64,000 nucleotides of DNA, from the NCBI GenBank assembly GCA_002423145.1, contig DIUU01000013.1, positions 1-64,000 on the forward strand. Direction: 5' to 3'. Origin of the DNA: Acholeplasmataceae bacterium UBA6150 (GTDB lineage: Bacteria > Bacillota_I > Bacilli_A > Acholeplasmatales > UBA5453). Shown piece by piece: positions 16,978-25,927 of the stretch; the stretch's first letter is position 1, and every line of letters starts with the position of its first letter. A program made the translations under genes and the position numbers. Under the pieces are notes generated by a model. That model had not been told where the DNA came from and made no database searches. It saw only the letters and a program-made list of their open reading frames with translations.

Positions 16978-18692
16978 ACGATTAAATTGAGTTCAGTTAA
17001 CTGTTCATCAGCAACCGAAGATGGGGCTTGCATCATCAAGTCTCTAGCACTTTGTGTTTTAGGGAACGCGATGACGTCCTTGATGTTCTTTGTATGCGTC
17101 ATCAGCATGACCAAACGGTCTAATCCAAGGGCCAATCCACCATGAGGTGGGGTACCATATTTAAGCGCACCCACCAAGAAACCAAAACGTTCTTCGATGA
17201 TTTCTTTGGATAAACCAATTGCTTCAAACATTTGTTGTTGGATGTGTGATTCATGAATACGAACCGATCCACCACCAAGTTCATAACCATTCAATACAAT
17301 ATCATAGGCTTGTGCACGGCATAGTTTCGGATTGGTTGCTAATAAGCCTTTATCTGCCTCTTTAGGGGATGTGAATGGGTGATGTGCTGCAGTGAGTGAC
17401 CCATCGTCATTAACGTCAAATAGTGGCCAGTCGATGATCCATACAAATCGGTAATCATCATCACTTGCCAGTTTTAAGTAGTCACCGAGTTCTTTTCTCA
17501 ATGCACCAGCAGCTTTCGATGCTGATTCATAGTCTTTACCCGCGATAATCAATAATAAGTCATTTTCAGTTAAATGTGCATTTGTGATGAATTCAGCTGG
17601 ATTGTGAATGTTTTTTAAAAGTGATCCAGATAATTCATGGTTTAATACTTTTAAAAATGCCAAGGATTCACCATGATTTTTCTTAACAATACTGGTAAAA
17701 GCATCGAGTTCTTTTCGAGAAAGGGATGCTCCATTCGGAACCACAAACCCACGAATGATTTTGCTGGCTAAAAATGGAATCTGATAAGTATCGAATAAAG
17801 GATTTAAGTCTTTTATTAACATGCCGAATCTAAGGTCTGGTTTATCTGAGCCATAGAGGGACATCGCTTTATCAAAGGACATCCGTTCAATTGGTAATTG
17901 AACTTCAACATTAAGCACTTTTTTAAAGGTATGTGCCAAAACACGTTCAATCATGGATTGGATTTCGACTTCGCTTAAAAAGGAAGTCTCGATATCGACT
18001 TGTGTAAACTCAAGTTGACGGTCAGCACGTAAATCTTCATCACGGAAACAACGAGCGATTTGGAAATACTTTTCAAATCCAGCCACCATATATAACTGTT
18101 TATAGATTTGAGGAGATTGAGGTAAGGCATAAAATTCACCCGCATATAATCTTGAGGGAACTAAAAAATCTCTAGCCCCTTCTGGGGTTGATTTCCCAAG
18201 AATTGGGGTTTCAAACTCATTAAAACCCTCTTGGAGTAACGCTTCGCGCACTGCTTGTGTGATTTGTGCACGTTTTAACATATAGTTTTGCATGATGGGA
18301 CGTCTTAAGTCGAGATAGCGGTATTTTAATCGTGTATCTTCGAGTGAAGTATCCTCATTGGTGATGCCAATAGGCGGTGTTTCAGCAATATTTAGTACTT
18401 TTAGTTCATCGATGTTTACTTCGATTTCCCCAGTCCCCATATTGGGATTGATCGATTCTCGGGCAATGACAACCCCAGTAACATCAATCACATATTCACT
18501 TTTTAGGGAACTCGCGATATCATAGGATTTATGTCCTGGTTGAACGAGCAATTGTGTAATCCCAAAACGGTCACGTAAATCGATGAATATGAGTCCACCT
18601 AAATTACGTTTACGTGCAACCCAGCCTTTTAAGTGGACAGATTGTCCTAAATGCGTTAAATTCAATTCATTGTTGTGGTGTGTATAGGCCAT
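16968..18692 (-). CDS. aspS: Aspartyl-tRNA synthetase
   Basis: Class II synthetase charging tRNA-Asp. The 574-aa protein has the N-terminal OB-fold (about 1-105, GWVARKRNLGGLIFIDLRDR), the catalytic core with motif 2 (FRDEDLRADRQLEFTQ) and motif 3 (GLALGLDRL), and the bacterial-type GAD insertion (about 285-410). Length is typical for bacterial AspRS. It starts 1 bp after hisS, with TTAGGAAA as ribosome-binding site inside hisS, and is the last gene of the T-box operon. Confidence 0.96.
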   Translation of the reverse strand: MAYTHHNNELNLTHLGQSVHLKGWVARKRNLGGLIFIDLRDRFGITQLLVQPGHKSYDIASSLKSEYVIDVTGVVIARESINPNMGTGEIEVNIDELKVLNIAETPPIGITNEDTSLEDTRLKYRYLDLRRPIMQNYMLKRAQITQAVREALLQEGFNEFETPILGKSTPEGARDFLVPSRLYAGEFYALPQSPQIYKQLYMVAGFEKYFQIARCFRDEDLRADRQLEFTQVDIETSFLSEVEIQSMIERVLAHTFKKVLNVEVQLPIERMSFDKAMSLYGSDKPDLRFGMLIKDLNPLFDTYQIPFLASKIIRGFVVPNGASLSRKELDAFTSIVKKNHGESLAFLKVLNHELSGSLLKNIHNPAEFITNAHLTENDLLLIIAGKDYESASKAAGALRKELGDYLKLASDDDYRFVWIIDWPLFDVNDDGSLTAAHHPFTSPKEADKGLLATNPKLCRAQAYDIVLNGYELGGGSVRIHESHIQQQMFEAIGLSKEIIEERFGFLVGALKYGTPPHGGLALGLDRLVMLMTHTKNIKDVIAFPKTQSARDLMMQAPSSVADEQLTELNLIVKK

Positions 18693-18693
18693 A

Positions 18694-19959
18694 TTATTTT
18701 CCTAACCAGTTCTTAACCGATCGAATAGCGATCTTAACCGGTACTTCTTCCTGTTGTTGTGTGATTGTATTTTTAAGGGATACGGTTTTATTTTGTAATT
18801 CAGAATCACCGATGATGCCTAAATATTTAGCATTGGATTTTAAACCTGTTTTCAGTTGTGCCTTAAAGGACGTAGAAACAAAATCCATATCGGCGACGAG
18901 ACCTTGGTTTCGGGCTTCAAATAGCAATTTTACCGCTTGAATACGGGCATTATAATCGGTTGCGATTAAAAAGATATCATTGGTTGGTTCGATGCCAAAT
19001 GTGATATTTTCAGACTCCATTGCGATGATTAAGCGTTCCATCCCAAAAGCGAATCCAATACCTGGTAAATCTGGTCCACCCAACTCTTTAACGAGCGATT
19101 GATATCTACCACCACCACCGAGTACATTTTGAGCACCAAAGCCTTCAATATCGGCTTCAATTTCAAATACAGTGTGCGTGTAGTAATCCAGTCCCCTAAC
19201 GAGTTTTGGTGCAATCTCGTAGTCGATGCGAGCCACATCTAGAAAGGTTAATACGCTTTGAAAATAAGCTTTTGAGCTTTCATTTAAATAATCTTGAGTC
19301 GTAGGTGCCTTGACTACAGCGGGGTGATGATTGTCTACTTTACAATCCAATATGCGAAGTGGATTTTTATCAATGCGTTGTTTACAATCGTCACAAAGCG
19401 TATCCACATGTGGTAAAAAATGCGCTTTTAGGGCTTCTTTAAAAGCTGTACGTGAATCATTATCACCTAAGGTATTGATTCTTACTCTTACGCCTTTTAA
19501 TCCCAATTTTTGGATAAAAGCGTAAGCAAGTCCGATGACTTCAGCATCTAGTGCAGGGTCATTTGAACCAATGGCTTCCACTCCAAATTGAGAAAATTGT
19601 CTAAAACGACCCTTTTGAGGACGCTCATACCTAAAATTAGGTCCAATATAGTAGAGTTTATTAAGCGGATTTTCGACATACATTTTGTTTTCTACGAAAC
19701 AACGGATCACCCCAGCGGTACCTTCAGGTCTGAGTGTTAATTCTCGGTCGCCTTTGTCCATAAAGTTATACGTTTCTTTGGTCACCATGTCAGATTGTTC
19801 GTTTTGACGGTGAAATACTTCTTTATACTCAAAAATCGGTGTACGTACTTCTTTATAGCCAAATTGAACACAAATGTCACGAGCACTCTTTTCAAGGGTT
19901 TGCCACTTGAACGATTCCATTGGTAGTACATCATAGGTACCTTTTGCTTTACTAATCAT
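18694..19959 (-). CDS. hisS: Histidyl-tRNA synthetase
   Basis: Class II synthetase charging tRNA-His. The 421-aa protein carries the HisRS motifs LTLRPEGTAGV (motif 2 region), LVRGLDYYTHTVFE and FGMERL (motif 3), and the C-terminal anticodon-binding domain (about 325-421). The start at 19959 (MISKAKGTYD) is set by GGAGG nine bases upstream and by the ATGA overlap with the preceding GNAT gene. hisS-aspS pairs under T-box control are common in Firmicutes. Confidence 0.96.
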   Translation of the reverse strand: MISKAKGTYDVLPMESFKWQTLEKSARDICVQFGYKEVRTPIFEYKEVFHRQNEQSDMVTKETYNFMDKGDRELTLRPEGTAGVIRCFVENKMYVENPLNKLYYIGPNFRYERPQKGRFRQFSQFGVEAIGSNDPALDAEVIGLAYAFIQKLGLKGVRVRINTLGDNDSRTAFKEALKAHFLPHVDTLCDDCKQRIDKNPLRILDCKVDNHHPAVVKAPTTQDYLNESSKAYFQSVLTFLDVARIDYEIAPKLVRGLDYYTHTVFEIEADIEGFGAQNVLGGGGRYQSLVKELGGPDLPGIGFAFGMERLIIAMESENITFGIEPTNDIFLIATDYNARIQAVKLLFEARNQGLVADMDFVSTSFKAQLKTGLKSNAKYLGIIGDSELQNKTVSLKNTITQQQEEVPVKIAIRSVKNWLGK

Positions 19960-20513
19960 TGTTGTTGCCTCCATTTTTCATATACATATACATCATGAAA
20001 ACGATGTGTTTTCGGATGGAAAAATCCTTGATTCGTTATTTCAATAAAATCATAACCCGCTTTTAGGATTACCCTTTGACTGGCCATGTTTTCTCTGATG
20101 TGCTTGATGATGACACGGTCTATCCCTAAATGGGTAAATGCGACTTCCGTCATCGCCTTAACACAGTCTGTCATAATGCCTTGGTTCCAGTAAGGTCTTG
20201 CCAGAACATAACCAATTTCACACGTATTTAACTTTTGATTAAACGTATGAAACTCAATCGTTCCAATCATTTTTAAATTGGTTTTATCCAAAATGGCATA
20301 ACCAATGGGTTCTTGACGAGCCAACCGTCTAAAATAAGTAAATTTAATCATGGTTCTGGATTCTTTAATCGTTTTAAAGGGTCCCCAGGTCAAAAATTCA
20401 GTGGTTAGCGGGTCTTTTCCAACTTCGAAAAAATCATTAGCATCTTTTTTAAGTAATGTACGAAGTATGACTCGATCTAATTCAATTGTTGGCATTTTTC
20501 GGTTCATTGTCAT
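19956..20513 (-). CDS. GNAT acetyltransferase, RimJ/RimL-like
   Basis: A 185-aa acetyltransferase of the RimJ/RimL type: RVILRTLLKKDANDFFEV at the N-terminus, IGYVLARPYWNQGIMTDCVKA as the acetyl-CoA binding segment, and NMASQRVILKAGY near the end. The target may be a ribosomal protein or other N-terminus, not determinable here. The ATG at 20513 is preferred because GGGTGA precedes it. It lies between the T-box leader and hisS, so it is the first gene of the tRNA-synthetase operon and would respond to the same tRNA. Confidence 0.82.
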   Translation of the reverse strand: MTMNRKMPTIELDRVILRTLLKKDANDFFEVGKDPLTTEFLTWGPFKTIKESRTMIKFTYFRRLARQEPIGYAILDKTNLKMIGTIEFHTFNQKLNTCEIGYVLARPYWNQGIMTDCVKAMTEVAFTHLGIDRVIIKHIRENMASQRVILKAGYDFIEITNQGFFHPKTHRFHDVYVYEKWRQQQ

Positions 20514-20526
20514 CGATTCACCCACA

Positions 20527-20725
20527 AAAAAATAAAAAAGCGCCCTTATCTCTAAGGACGCTAAACATGCGCGGTACCACCTTAGTTCTATGGTTACCCA
20601 TAGCCCTCATCTAGGATGTCTTCATGAAGTGTCCTTGAGTAGCGTTTTCTAGATGCTTTCACCGTTCATCCTCGCTTAAAATGTCTGCCTACTCATTCTT
20701 TTCAATCGTTAGACGATTAAATTAC
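20527..20725 (-). promoter_or_regulatory. T-box leader (tRNA-sensing attenuator)
   Basis: The transcript contains the T-box core AAGGTGGTACCGCG (about 20583-20570), which pairs with the uncharged tRNA acceptor end, followed by a terminator GCGTCCTTA-GAGA-TAAGGGCGC with a T run (20561-20527). Upstream, a CTATGG-GTAA-CCATAG hairpin forms the stem before the antiterminator, and GAGTAG (20694-20689) can pair with CTACTC (20642-20637) in the Stem I region. It should switch the GNAT-hisS-aspS operon. I could not place the specifier codon with confidence; His or Asp is expected. Confidence 0.92.
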
Positions 20726-20731
20726 AGTTAA

Positions 20732-20760
20732 ATGATACAATAATAATCTCTTAATGTCAA
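20732..20760 (-). promoter_or_regulatory. Promoter of the T-box operon
   Basis: On the minus strand -35 TTGACA (20760-20755), a 17-bp spacer and -10 TATCAT (20737-20732). The -35 begins one base after the stop codon of the upstream permease gene. Confidence 0.8.
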
Positions 20761-20761
20761 T

Positions 20762-21844
20762 CTATAGCGATTCTTTAAATTGTCTAATTTTTGCTTTAAT
20801 TGGATCCTTATAAAAGTTATAAGTGATGGTTATGAACAAGATGGCTGGAATTGAAATGAATACCCCAATTAAACCGAAGAATGCTTGAGCCAATAATATC
20901 GCAGATACTGACAATAAAGGGTTTAATTTCAATTGTTTTTTGTAAATGTGTGGATTAATCAAATAAGCATCTAAATTCGGGAATATTAGGATAAACAATC
21001 CAATAGGTATAGCCGCATATAAGGCACCTGGTAAGGATAAAGCAATCAAAATCATAAAGAATGAGGATAAATAACCACCGAAATATGGAACCAACGAGAA
21101 TACGGCCACACACACGCCCAAGACAAGTGCATAATTCATATACTCAGGAATAAATATTCCAATCAGTAAGAATAAACCAGCATATTCAACAAATTGGATG
21201 GTCGCAATGATGATTTCAGCCACTAAGTAATTGGTTAAATCATGATACAACTGTGAAACATACAAGTACATTTTCTTGGATTCTCTTAACAATAAGTACT
21301 CTTTGGTTCGATTTTTAATGTTTTCAAAGTTAATCAAGAAAATAATCCCGACGATGACAATGACTGCACCACCAAAAATCGCACCAACAACTAAATTGGC
21401 CCCTTCGCCTGTAGCTGTAAAAAATGAAAATACATTGTTATAAATATCATTAACCATGGCTGTTAGCGATTGTTGAACAGACGATGTATCGATATTCAAT
21501 ACTTCACCAATCTGGACGAGGAGGTTCGTTATTCCAATCGTTAAATTACCTAAGTCTTCAATATATGGTTTTACGAAGACGAAAATAATCACTAAAACTA
21601 AACTGATGATGAATGCATATAAAAACAATATCGCAATCACCCGTGGGATTTTCGCTTTCTGCTCCAATAAAGTTACGATAGGATTAAATACAAATGCAAT
21701 CGCAAAAGCGATCAAAATGGGTAACAAAGCCATGACGGCTTTTTCAAACAGATTCCCCCATAAAGGTGATAACACGTACAACATGTAAATAATCAACAAT
21801 AAGACTAAGACATTTACATAACGCCAATTTAATCTACTTTTCAT
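20762..21844 (-). CDS. AI-2E family (PerM-like) membrane transporter
   Basis: A 360-aa polytopic membrane protein of the AI-2E/PerM family. Hydrophobic segments lie in two N-terminal helices (about 9-50), at about 60-82, at about 145-170, and in a cluster from about 195 to 340. The long soluble stretch between and the C-terminal block with NPLLSVSAILL and LIGVFISIPAI are family features. Members export small molecules or ions; the substrate is not inferable. The ATG at 21844 is used because AGGAGTG, overlapping the dtd stop, precedes it. Last gene of the apt-rel-dtd unit. Confidence 0.8.
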   Translation of the reverse strand: MKSRLNWRYVNVLVLLLIIYMLYVLSPLWGNLFEKAVMALLPILIAFAIAFVFNPIVTLLEQKAKIPRVIAILFLYAFIISLVLVIIFVFVKPYIEDLGNLTIGITNLLVQIGEVLNIDTSSVQQSLTAMVNDIYNNVFSFFTATGEGANLVVGAIFGGAVIVIVGIIFLINFENIKNRTKEYLLLRESKKMYLYVSQLYHDLTNYLVAEIIIATIQFVEYAGLFLLIGIFIPEYMNYALVLGVCVAVFSLVPYFGGYLSSFFMILIALSLPGALYAAIPIGLFILIFPNLDAYLINPHIYKKQLKLNPLLSVSAILLAQAFFGLIGVFISIPAILFITITYNFYKDPIKAKIRQFKESL

Positions 21845-21848
21845 GTAA

Positions 21849-22289
21849 TCACTCCTTTGTATCAATGATGATGGTGACTGGGCCTTGATTGACGAGTTCA
21901 ATGGTCATGTCTTCGCCAAATTTTCCTTGTTCAACGGTCGGAAATACTTTCTTTAAATCTTTATACATAAGTTCGACATAAGCCAGAGCTTTGTCAGGTT
22001 TAGCACTGGTGGTAAAAGAAGGCCGATTATTGCCTTTGACGGAACCTAACAATGTAAATTGAGAAATGAGTAGTATGCTTCCATTGACTTGTGATAAGCT
22101 CAAATTCATTTTACCATCGGCATCTTCAAAAATGCGCAAAGCTTGAATTTTCTTTAACATATAATCATAGTCATCGGCTGTATCATCGATATGGATGCCC
22201 AATAATATGAGATAGCCTAATCCGATAGAACGGTGATAATCACCCACGGTGACAGAGGCTTTTGTAACACGTTGTATAACGGCTCTCAT
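21849..22289 (-). CDS. dtd: D-aminoacyl-tRNA deacylase
   Basis: Removes D-amino acids (and glycine from tRNA-Ala) mischarged onto tRNA. At 146 aa it has family length and the signature motifs LLISQFTLLG (SQFTL, catalytic Thr) near 77-86 and NQGPVT near 133-138, the latter a mild variant of the usual N-S/D-GPVT. The ATG overlaps the rel TAA stop by one base. The rel-dtd neighbourhood is conserved across Firmicutes. Confidence 0.95.
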   Translation of the reverse strand: MRAVIQRVTKASVTVGDYHRSIGLGYLILLGIHIDDTADDYDYMLKKIQALRIFEDADGKMNLSLSQVNGSILLISQFTLLGSVKGNNRPSFTTSAKPDKALAYVELMYKDLKKVFPTVEQGKFGEDMTIELVNQGPVTIIIDTKE

Positions 22290-24472
22290 TATTTAAATCT
22301 TCTTTCAATGTGATAAATATTTTGGATTTTCATTAAATTAACCATGACATTTTCAATTTCTTGCTTGTTTGAAGTCAATACCTTTAAGGTGGTTATACTT
22401 TCAAGTCGAGCATTACTGATGGCATTGATTTCAGCTATCGTCATCGAAGTGGCATTGATGGTTGCGATGATCTCAGAAAGTATATTATCGCGATTTTGAC
22501 CGATGATGTGAATTCTAGTTGGGTATTTTCGTGTAATATTGGTCGCCCAATATACATCAACAAAGCGCATTTCTGTCAGGTTTTTAACATTAGGACAGTT
22601 TTCATGATGTACTGCAATACCACTGCCTTTGGTTACGTATCCAACGATCGAATCACCTGGTACAGGTAGACAACAATTGGCGATTTTGATTTGTGGGGTA
22701 GATAACCCTTCGACAATTAATCCAGATTCATGACTAGTGGTTAGTATGCGTTTAGCTTTATCCAGTTGTCTTTGTAATAAAGTTTCTTTGTCGATTTCTT
22801 TACCAGACATTTTGGCAACTACAGTTTTTGGACTGATGATGCCTTTACCTACTTCAACATACAAATCTTCGACAGTTTCTGTCATATTCTTGGAAAAGTA
22901 TTTATAAACAAATTCGTCGGTGATTTGTGATAATTCTAGTTTGAGTGGTGCGGATTCACGTTCAATCATATCCTTACCCATTTGGAGTAAGTTATCTTTA
23001 TTTAATTTATTCAAAAAACCTTTAATTTTATGTCTGGCATGGGATGATTTTGCCATTTTTAGCCAGTCTTCAGAAGGTCCAGCTTGGTTTTTTGATGTTC
23101 TAATCGCTACGATGTCACCCGTTTGTAGTTCATAATCAAGTGGAACTATACGGTTATTTACAGAGGCTCCGACCATCTTATTACCAACATCAGAGTGAAT
23201 TCGATAAGCAAAATCAATCGGTGTTGACCCTTTATTTAACTCAACAACCTGTCCTTTTGGGGTAAACACATATACATTCGCTTCAAGGATGTCATTTTTA
23301 ACGGTTTCAACAAATTCGTTAGCGCCTTCATTTTTATCGTCAGCATCTTCACTCATCTTTAAGAGTTCAGCGTACCATTTTAATTTTTGAGCAATTTCAA
23401 ATTGTTCTTTTTCTTTAGAGTATTCTTTATTTTCTTTATAAGCCCAGTGTGCTGCAATCCCATATTCTGCAATTTTATCCATTTCATAGGTTCTAATTTG
23501 AACTTCAAAAATAGAACCATCATCGGATAAGATGGTCGTATGTAAAGATTGATACATATTGGGTTTAGGTACAGCAATATAATCCTTAAAACGTTTAGGA
23601 ATTGGAATAAAGTGGGCATGGATAATTCCTAAAACTTGATAGCAATCCTCGATTCGATCCACAATGATCCGAATCGCTAATATATCATAGATATCTTCAA
23701 AGTCCTTATTTTGTTTGGTCATTTTTTTAAAAATCGAATAGATATTTTTCGTGCGACCAGAAATATCGTAATGTAACATATGGTGTGCTGCCAAGTATTC
23801 TCTTATTTGACTCATCATGTGCTCGATCGAGACATTCTTGATTTGTTCTTGGTTTTCAATCATATTCTTGATTCGATGATAAAAAGGCCCATTGACAATT
23901 CTCAATGAAGTATCTTCTAATTCAGCTTTAATTTTAAACAACCCTAGACGATGGGCTAAAGGTGCGTATATTTCTAACGTTTCATTCGCTATTTTAAGTT
24001 GTTTTTCACTGGCTTGATAATGAATCGTTCGCATGTTGTGTAGTCGGTCTGCAATCTTGATTAAGACAACACGGATATCTTTTCCCATAGCAATCAACAT
24101 CTTTTGATGGTTTTCTGCTTGAGAAACTTCTTGATTATAAGAAATCTTACCTATTTTAGTAACACCTTCAACCAATTGAGCCACTTCATCACCAAATTGA
24201 TTTTTAATGTCGTCAAACGTGGTTGGTGTATCTTCTAAAGTATCGTGTAGTATGGCTGCGATTAAGGTATTGGGACCTGCTGAAAGTTCACTTAAAATAT
24301 AAGCAACCGCCAGTGGATGTGTAATATAGGGTGCACCGCTTTTTCGAGTTTGACCAGCATGTTTAAAAGACGACAATTGATATGCCGCCTCAAGTCTGTT
24401 CAAGTCCGATTCACGTCTGATGTAGGTCTTGACATTTTCGATTAATTTTTCAAATGTCATCAGTGTTTCCAA
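22289..24472 (-). CDS. rel: Bifunctional (p)ppGpp synthetase/hydrolase Rel
   Basis: Stringent-response enzyme of 727 aa. The N-terminal HD hydrolase domain has HAGQTRKSGAPYITHP and HDTLEDT (about 75), so hydrolysis should be active. The synthetase domain follows (about 240-350, YQSLHTTI and EVQIRT). Then come the TGS domain (about 395-460, VFTPKGQVVELNKGSTPIDFAYRIHSDVG in outline), the helical/zinc-finger region (ANCCLPVPGD) and a C-terminal ACT domain (about 655-727). The start appears to be TTG at 24472, with AGGTGA four bases upstream; an ATG at 24460 is the alternative. Confidence 0.94.
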   Translation of the reverse strand: METLMTFEKLIENVKTYIRRESDLNRLEAAYQLSSFKHAGQTRKSGAPYITHPLAVAYILSELSAGPNTLIAAILHDTLEDTPTTFDDIKNQFGDEVAQLVEGVTKIGKISYNQEVSQAENHQKMLIAMGKDIRVVLIKIADRLHNMRTIHYQASEKQLKIANETLEIYAPLAHRLGLFKIKAELEDTSLRIVNGPFYHRIKNMIENQEQIKNVSIEHMMSQIREYLAAHHMLHYDISGRTKNIYSIFKKMTKQNKDFEDIYDILAIRIIVDRIEDCYQVLGIIHAHFIPIPKRFKDYIAVPKPNMYQSLHTTILSDDGSIFEVQIRTYEMDKIAEYGIAAHWAYKENKEYSKEKEQFEIAQKLKWYAELLKMSEDADDKNEGANEFVETVKNDILEANVYVFTPKGQVVELNKGSTPIDFAYRIHSDVGNKMVGASVNNRIVPLDYELQTGDIVAIRTSKNQAGPSEDWLKMAKSSHARHKIKGFLNKLNKDNLLQMGKDMIERESAPLKLELSQITDEFVYKYFSKNMTETVEDLYVEVGKGIISPKTVVAKMSGKEIDKETLLQRQLDKAKRILTTSHESGLIVEGLSTPQIKIANCCLPVPGDSIVGYVTKGSGIAVHHENCPNVKNLTEMRFVDVYWATNITRKYPTRIHIIGQNRDNILSEIIATINATSMTIAEINAISNARLESITTLKVLTSNKQEIENVMVNLMKIQNIYHIERRFK

Positions 24473-24480
24473 TATATCAC

Positions 24481-24993
24481 CTAGTATTTCAATGATGCGA
24501 AAATAGGATATTTAGATAATTTTTCTCTTCCATTTAAAGCGACAAGTTCAATAAAGAAAGCTGCTCCAACGACTGTGCCACCTAATTTTTCTACCAATTG
24601 GACAGTCGCGTCTACCGTACCACCGGTCGCGAGTAAGTCGTCTACGATGAGCACACGGTCACCTTTTTTAATAGCATCCGCATGTAAAGATAATTCATTC
24701 GATCCGTATTCTAAATCATACTTTACTGTAACCGTTTCACGTGGTAATTTACCAGGTTTACGAACAGGAGCGAATCCCAAATTGAGTGCATAAGCTACGG
24801 GACAACCAAAAATAAAGCCTCTTGCTTCAGGTCCAACGATCACGGTTGCACCTACTTTTTTGGCGAAATCAACCATTTGATCACAGGCGTATTTATAGGC
24901 TTCGCCGTTAAGCATCAGCGGGGTAATATCTCTGAATAAAATGCCTTCTTTAGGGAAATTTTCAATTGATGCGATATAATCTTTTAAGTTCAT
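24481..24993 (-). CDS. apt: Adenine phosphoribosyltransferase
   Basis: Salvages adenine to AMP using PRPP. The 170-aa protein has the PRPP loop [13 protein letters not shown] (about 114-126) and the FRDITPLM and [10 protein letters not shown] segments typical of APRT. GGAGG lies before the ATG. It is the first gene of apt-rel-dtd-permease; apt next to rel is a conserved Firmicutes arrangement that links purine salvage and ppGpp metabolism. Confidence 0.95.
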   Translation of the reverse strand: MNLKDYIASIENFPKEGILFRDITPLMLNGEAYKYACDQMVDFAKKVGATVIVGPEARGFIFGCPVAYALNLGFAPVRKPGKLPRETVTVKYDLEYGSNELSLHADAIKKGDRVLIVDDLLATGGTVDATVQLVEKLGGTVVGAAFFIELVALNGREKLSKYPIFASLKY

Positions 24994-25048
24994 ACGATTC
25001 CTCCATGTAACATCATTATTTTACTATAAAACCCATCTTTTTACTAGA

Positions 25049-25825
25049 CTAAACGCCAACTTTAACGCCGACATCGTATATTCTAGATGCGGTTGTGAAT
25101 AGTGATGTTGTTAAGTAGTCAAATTGATAAGAACCGATGACATCTAAACGTTGTGGTAAAATCAGTCCACCGATGATTAAACGCTTTTTCTGACGATTAT
25201 CCAGTACAACCCTTCGAATCGCCTCGTCATTGAAATATTTAATACAAACAAAATCGACATTGGTAGATTCAATCTCATAGAATTGCTGGATATCTGTAAT
25301 CTCAATCATCACCGGTTTGGTTTGAATTTGGTTTGATTTTTCAATGGCATCTACCCGATTACCATAAAGTTCTACCAGTGTTTCATCGATTTTAAATAAG
25401 TCCAGTGAAATGGCACCGCCGTCTTTCATTGCTTTTGCACAAATCGCGGATTCATAGGCTGAAAAATCACCCAAATCAATCACCACTGCATTTTGTAACT
25501 TTGACTGATATAACTTTACCAAACTAGCCAATCCCATCATTTTTCCGATGATATAGGTCAGTGTGTTTAAAATGCGATATATCGATGCTTTTTCCCCTGA
25601 AACAGAACACAAAATCTCACCCCTTTTGACAGGTTGTCCTTGTTTTTTGTGTTTTCTAAATTCGATATCCATATCGTATAAGTTTAAAAGTATCTCTATT
25701 TCATCCAATCCAGAAACGATGCCTTCTTCTTTGCTGAAAAGATAAAAAACGCCCGGTGTTTTATCCACCAGTGGATTTTGTTTGCTACCTAATGATTCAA
25801 TGATGGTTTCAAAATATCTAATCAT
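25049..25825 (-). CDS. Diverged NadC-like phosphoribosyltransferase homologue
   Basis: A 258-aa protein resembling quinolinate phosphoribosyltransferase (NadC) and the related ModD group in overall plan. An N-terminal barrel-like domain has KKQGQPVKRGEILCSVSG, and a helix ILNTLTYIIGKMMGLAS stands where NadC has its NLL-SGIAT segment. The C-terminal LTTSLFTTASRIYDVGVKV matches the NadC tail. The basic residues NadC uses for substrate (the GGGxxHR-type segment) are replaced by DGGAISLDLF, so normal NadC activity is doubtful. The ATG at 25825 has AAAGGTGAG upstream. It could be degenerate or have a changed substrate. Confidence 0.55.
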   Translation of the reverse strand: MIRYFETIIESLGSKQNPLVDKTPGVFYLFSKEEGIVSGLDEIEILLNLYDMDIEFRKHKKQGQPVKRGEILCSVSGEKASIYRILNTLTYIIGKMMGLASLVKLYQSKLQNAVVIDLGDFSAYESAICAKAMKDGGAISLDLFKIDETLVELYGNRVDAIEKSNQIQTKPVMIEITDIQQFYEIESTNVDFVCIKYFNDEAIRRVVLDNRQKKRLIIGGLILPQRLDVIGSYQFDYLTTSLFTTASRIYDVGVKVGV

Positions 25826-25927
25826 AACAACACTCACCTTTCTTAATGCTTCTATTTTAGCCCTGTTACACATCCTTATGCAAGCATTATGTGTTATAAT
25901 CATTAATGATTAAGGAGTTGATTTTTC

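Noticed and set aside
18614..18940. 108-aa plus-strand open frame across the aspS-hisS junction
   Set aside because: Shadow of two clearly coding minus-strand genes; no ribosome-binding site or promoter.
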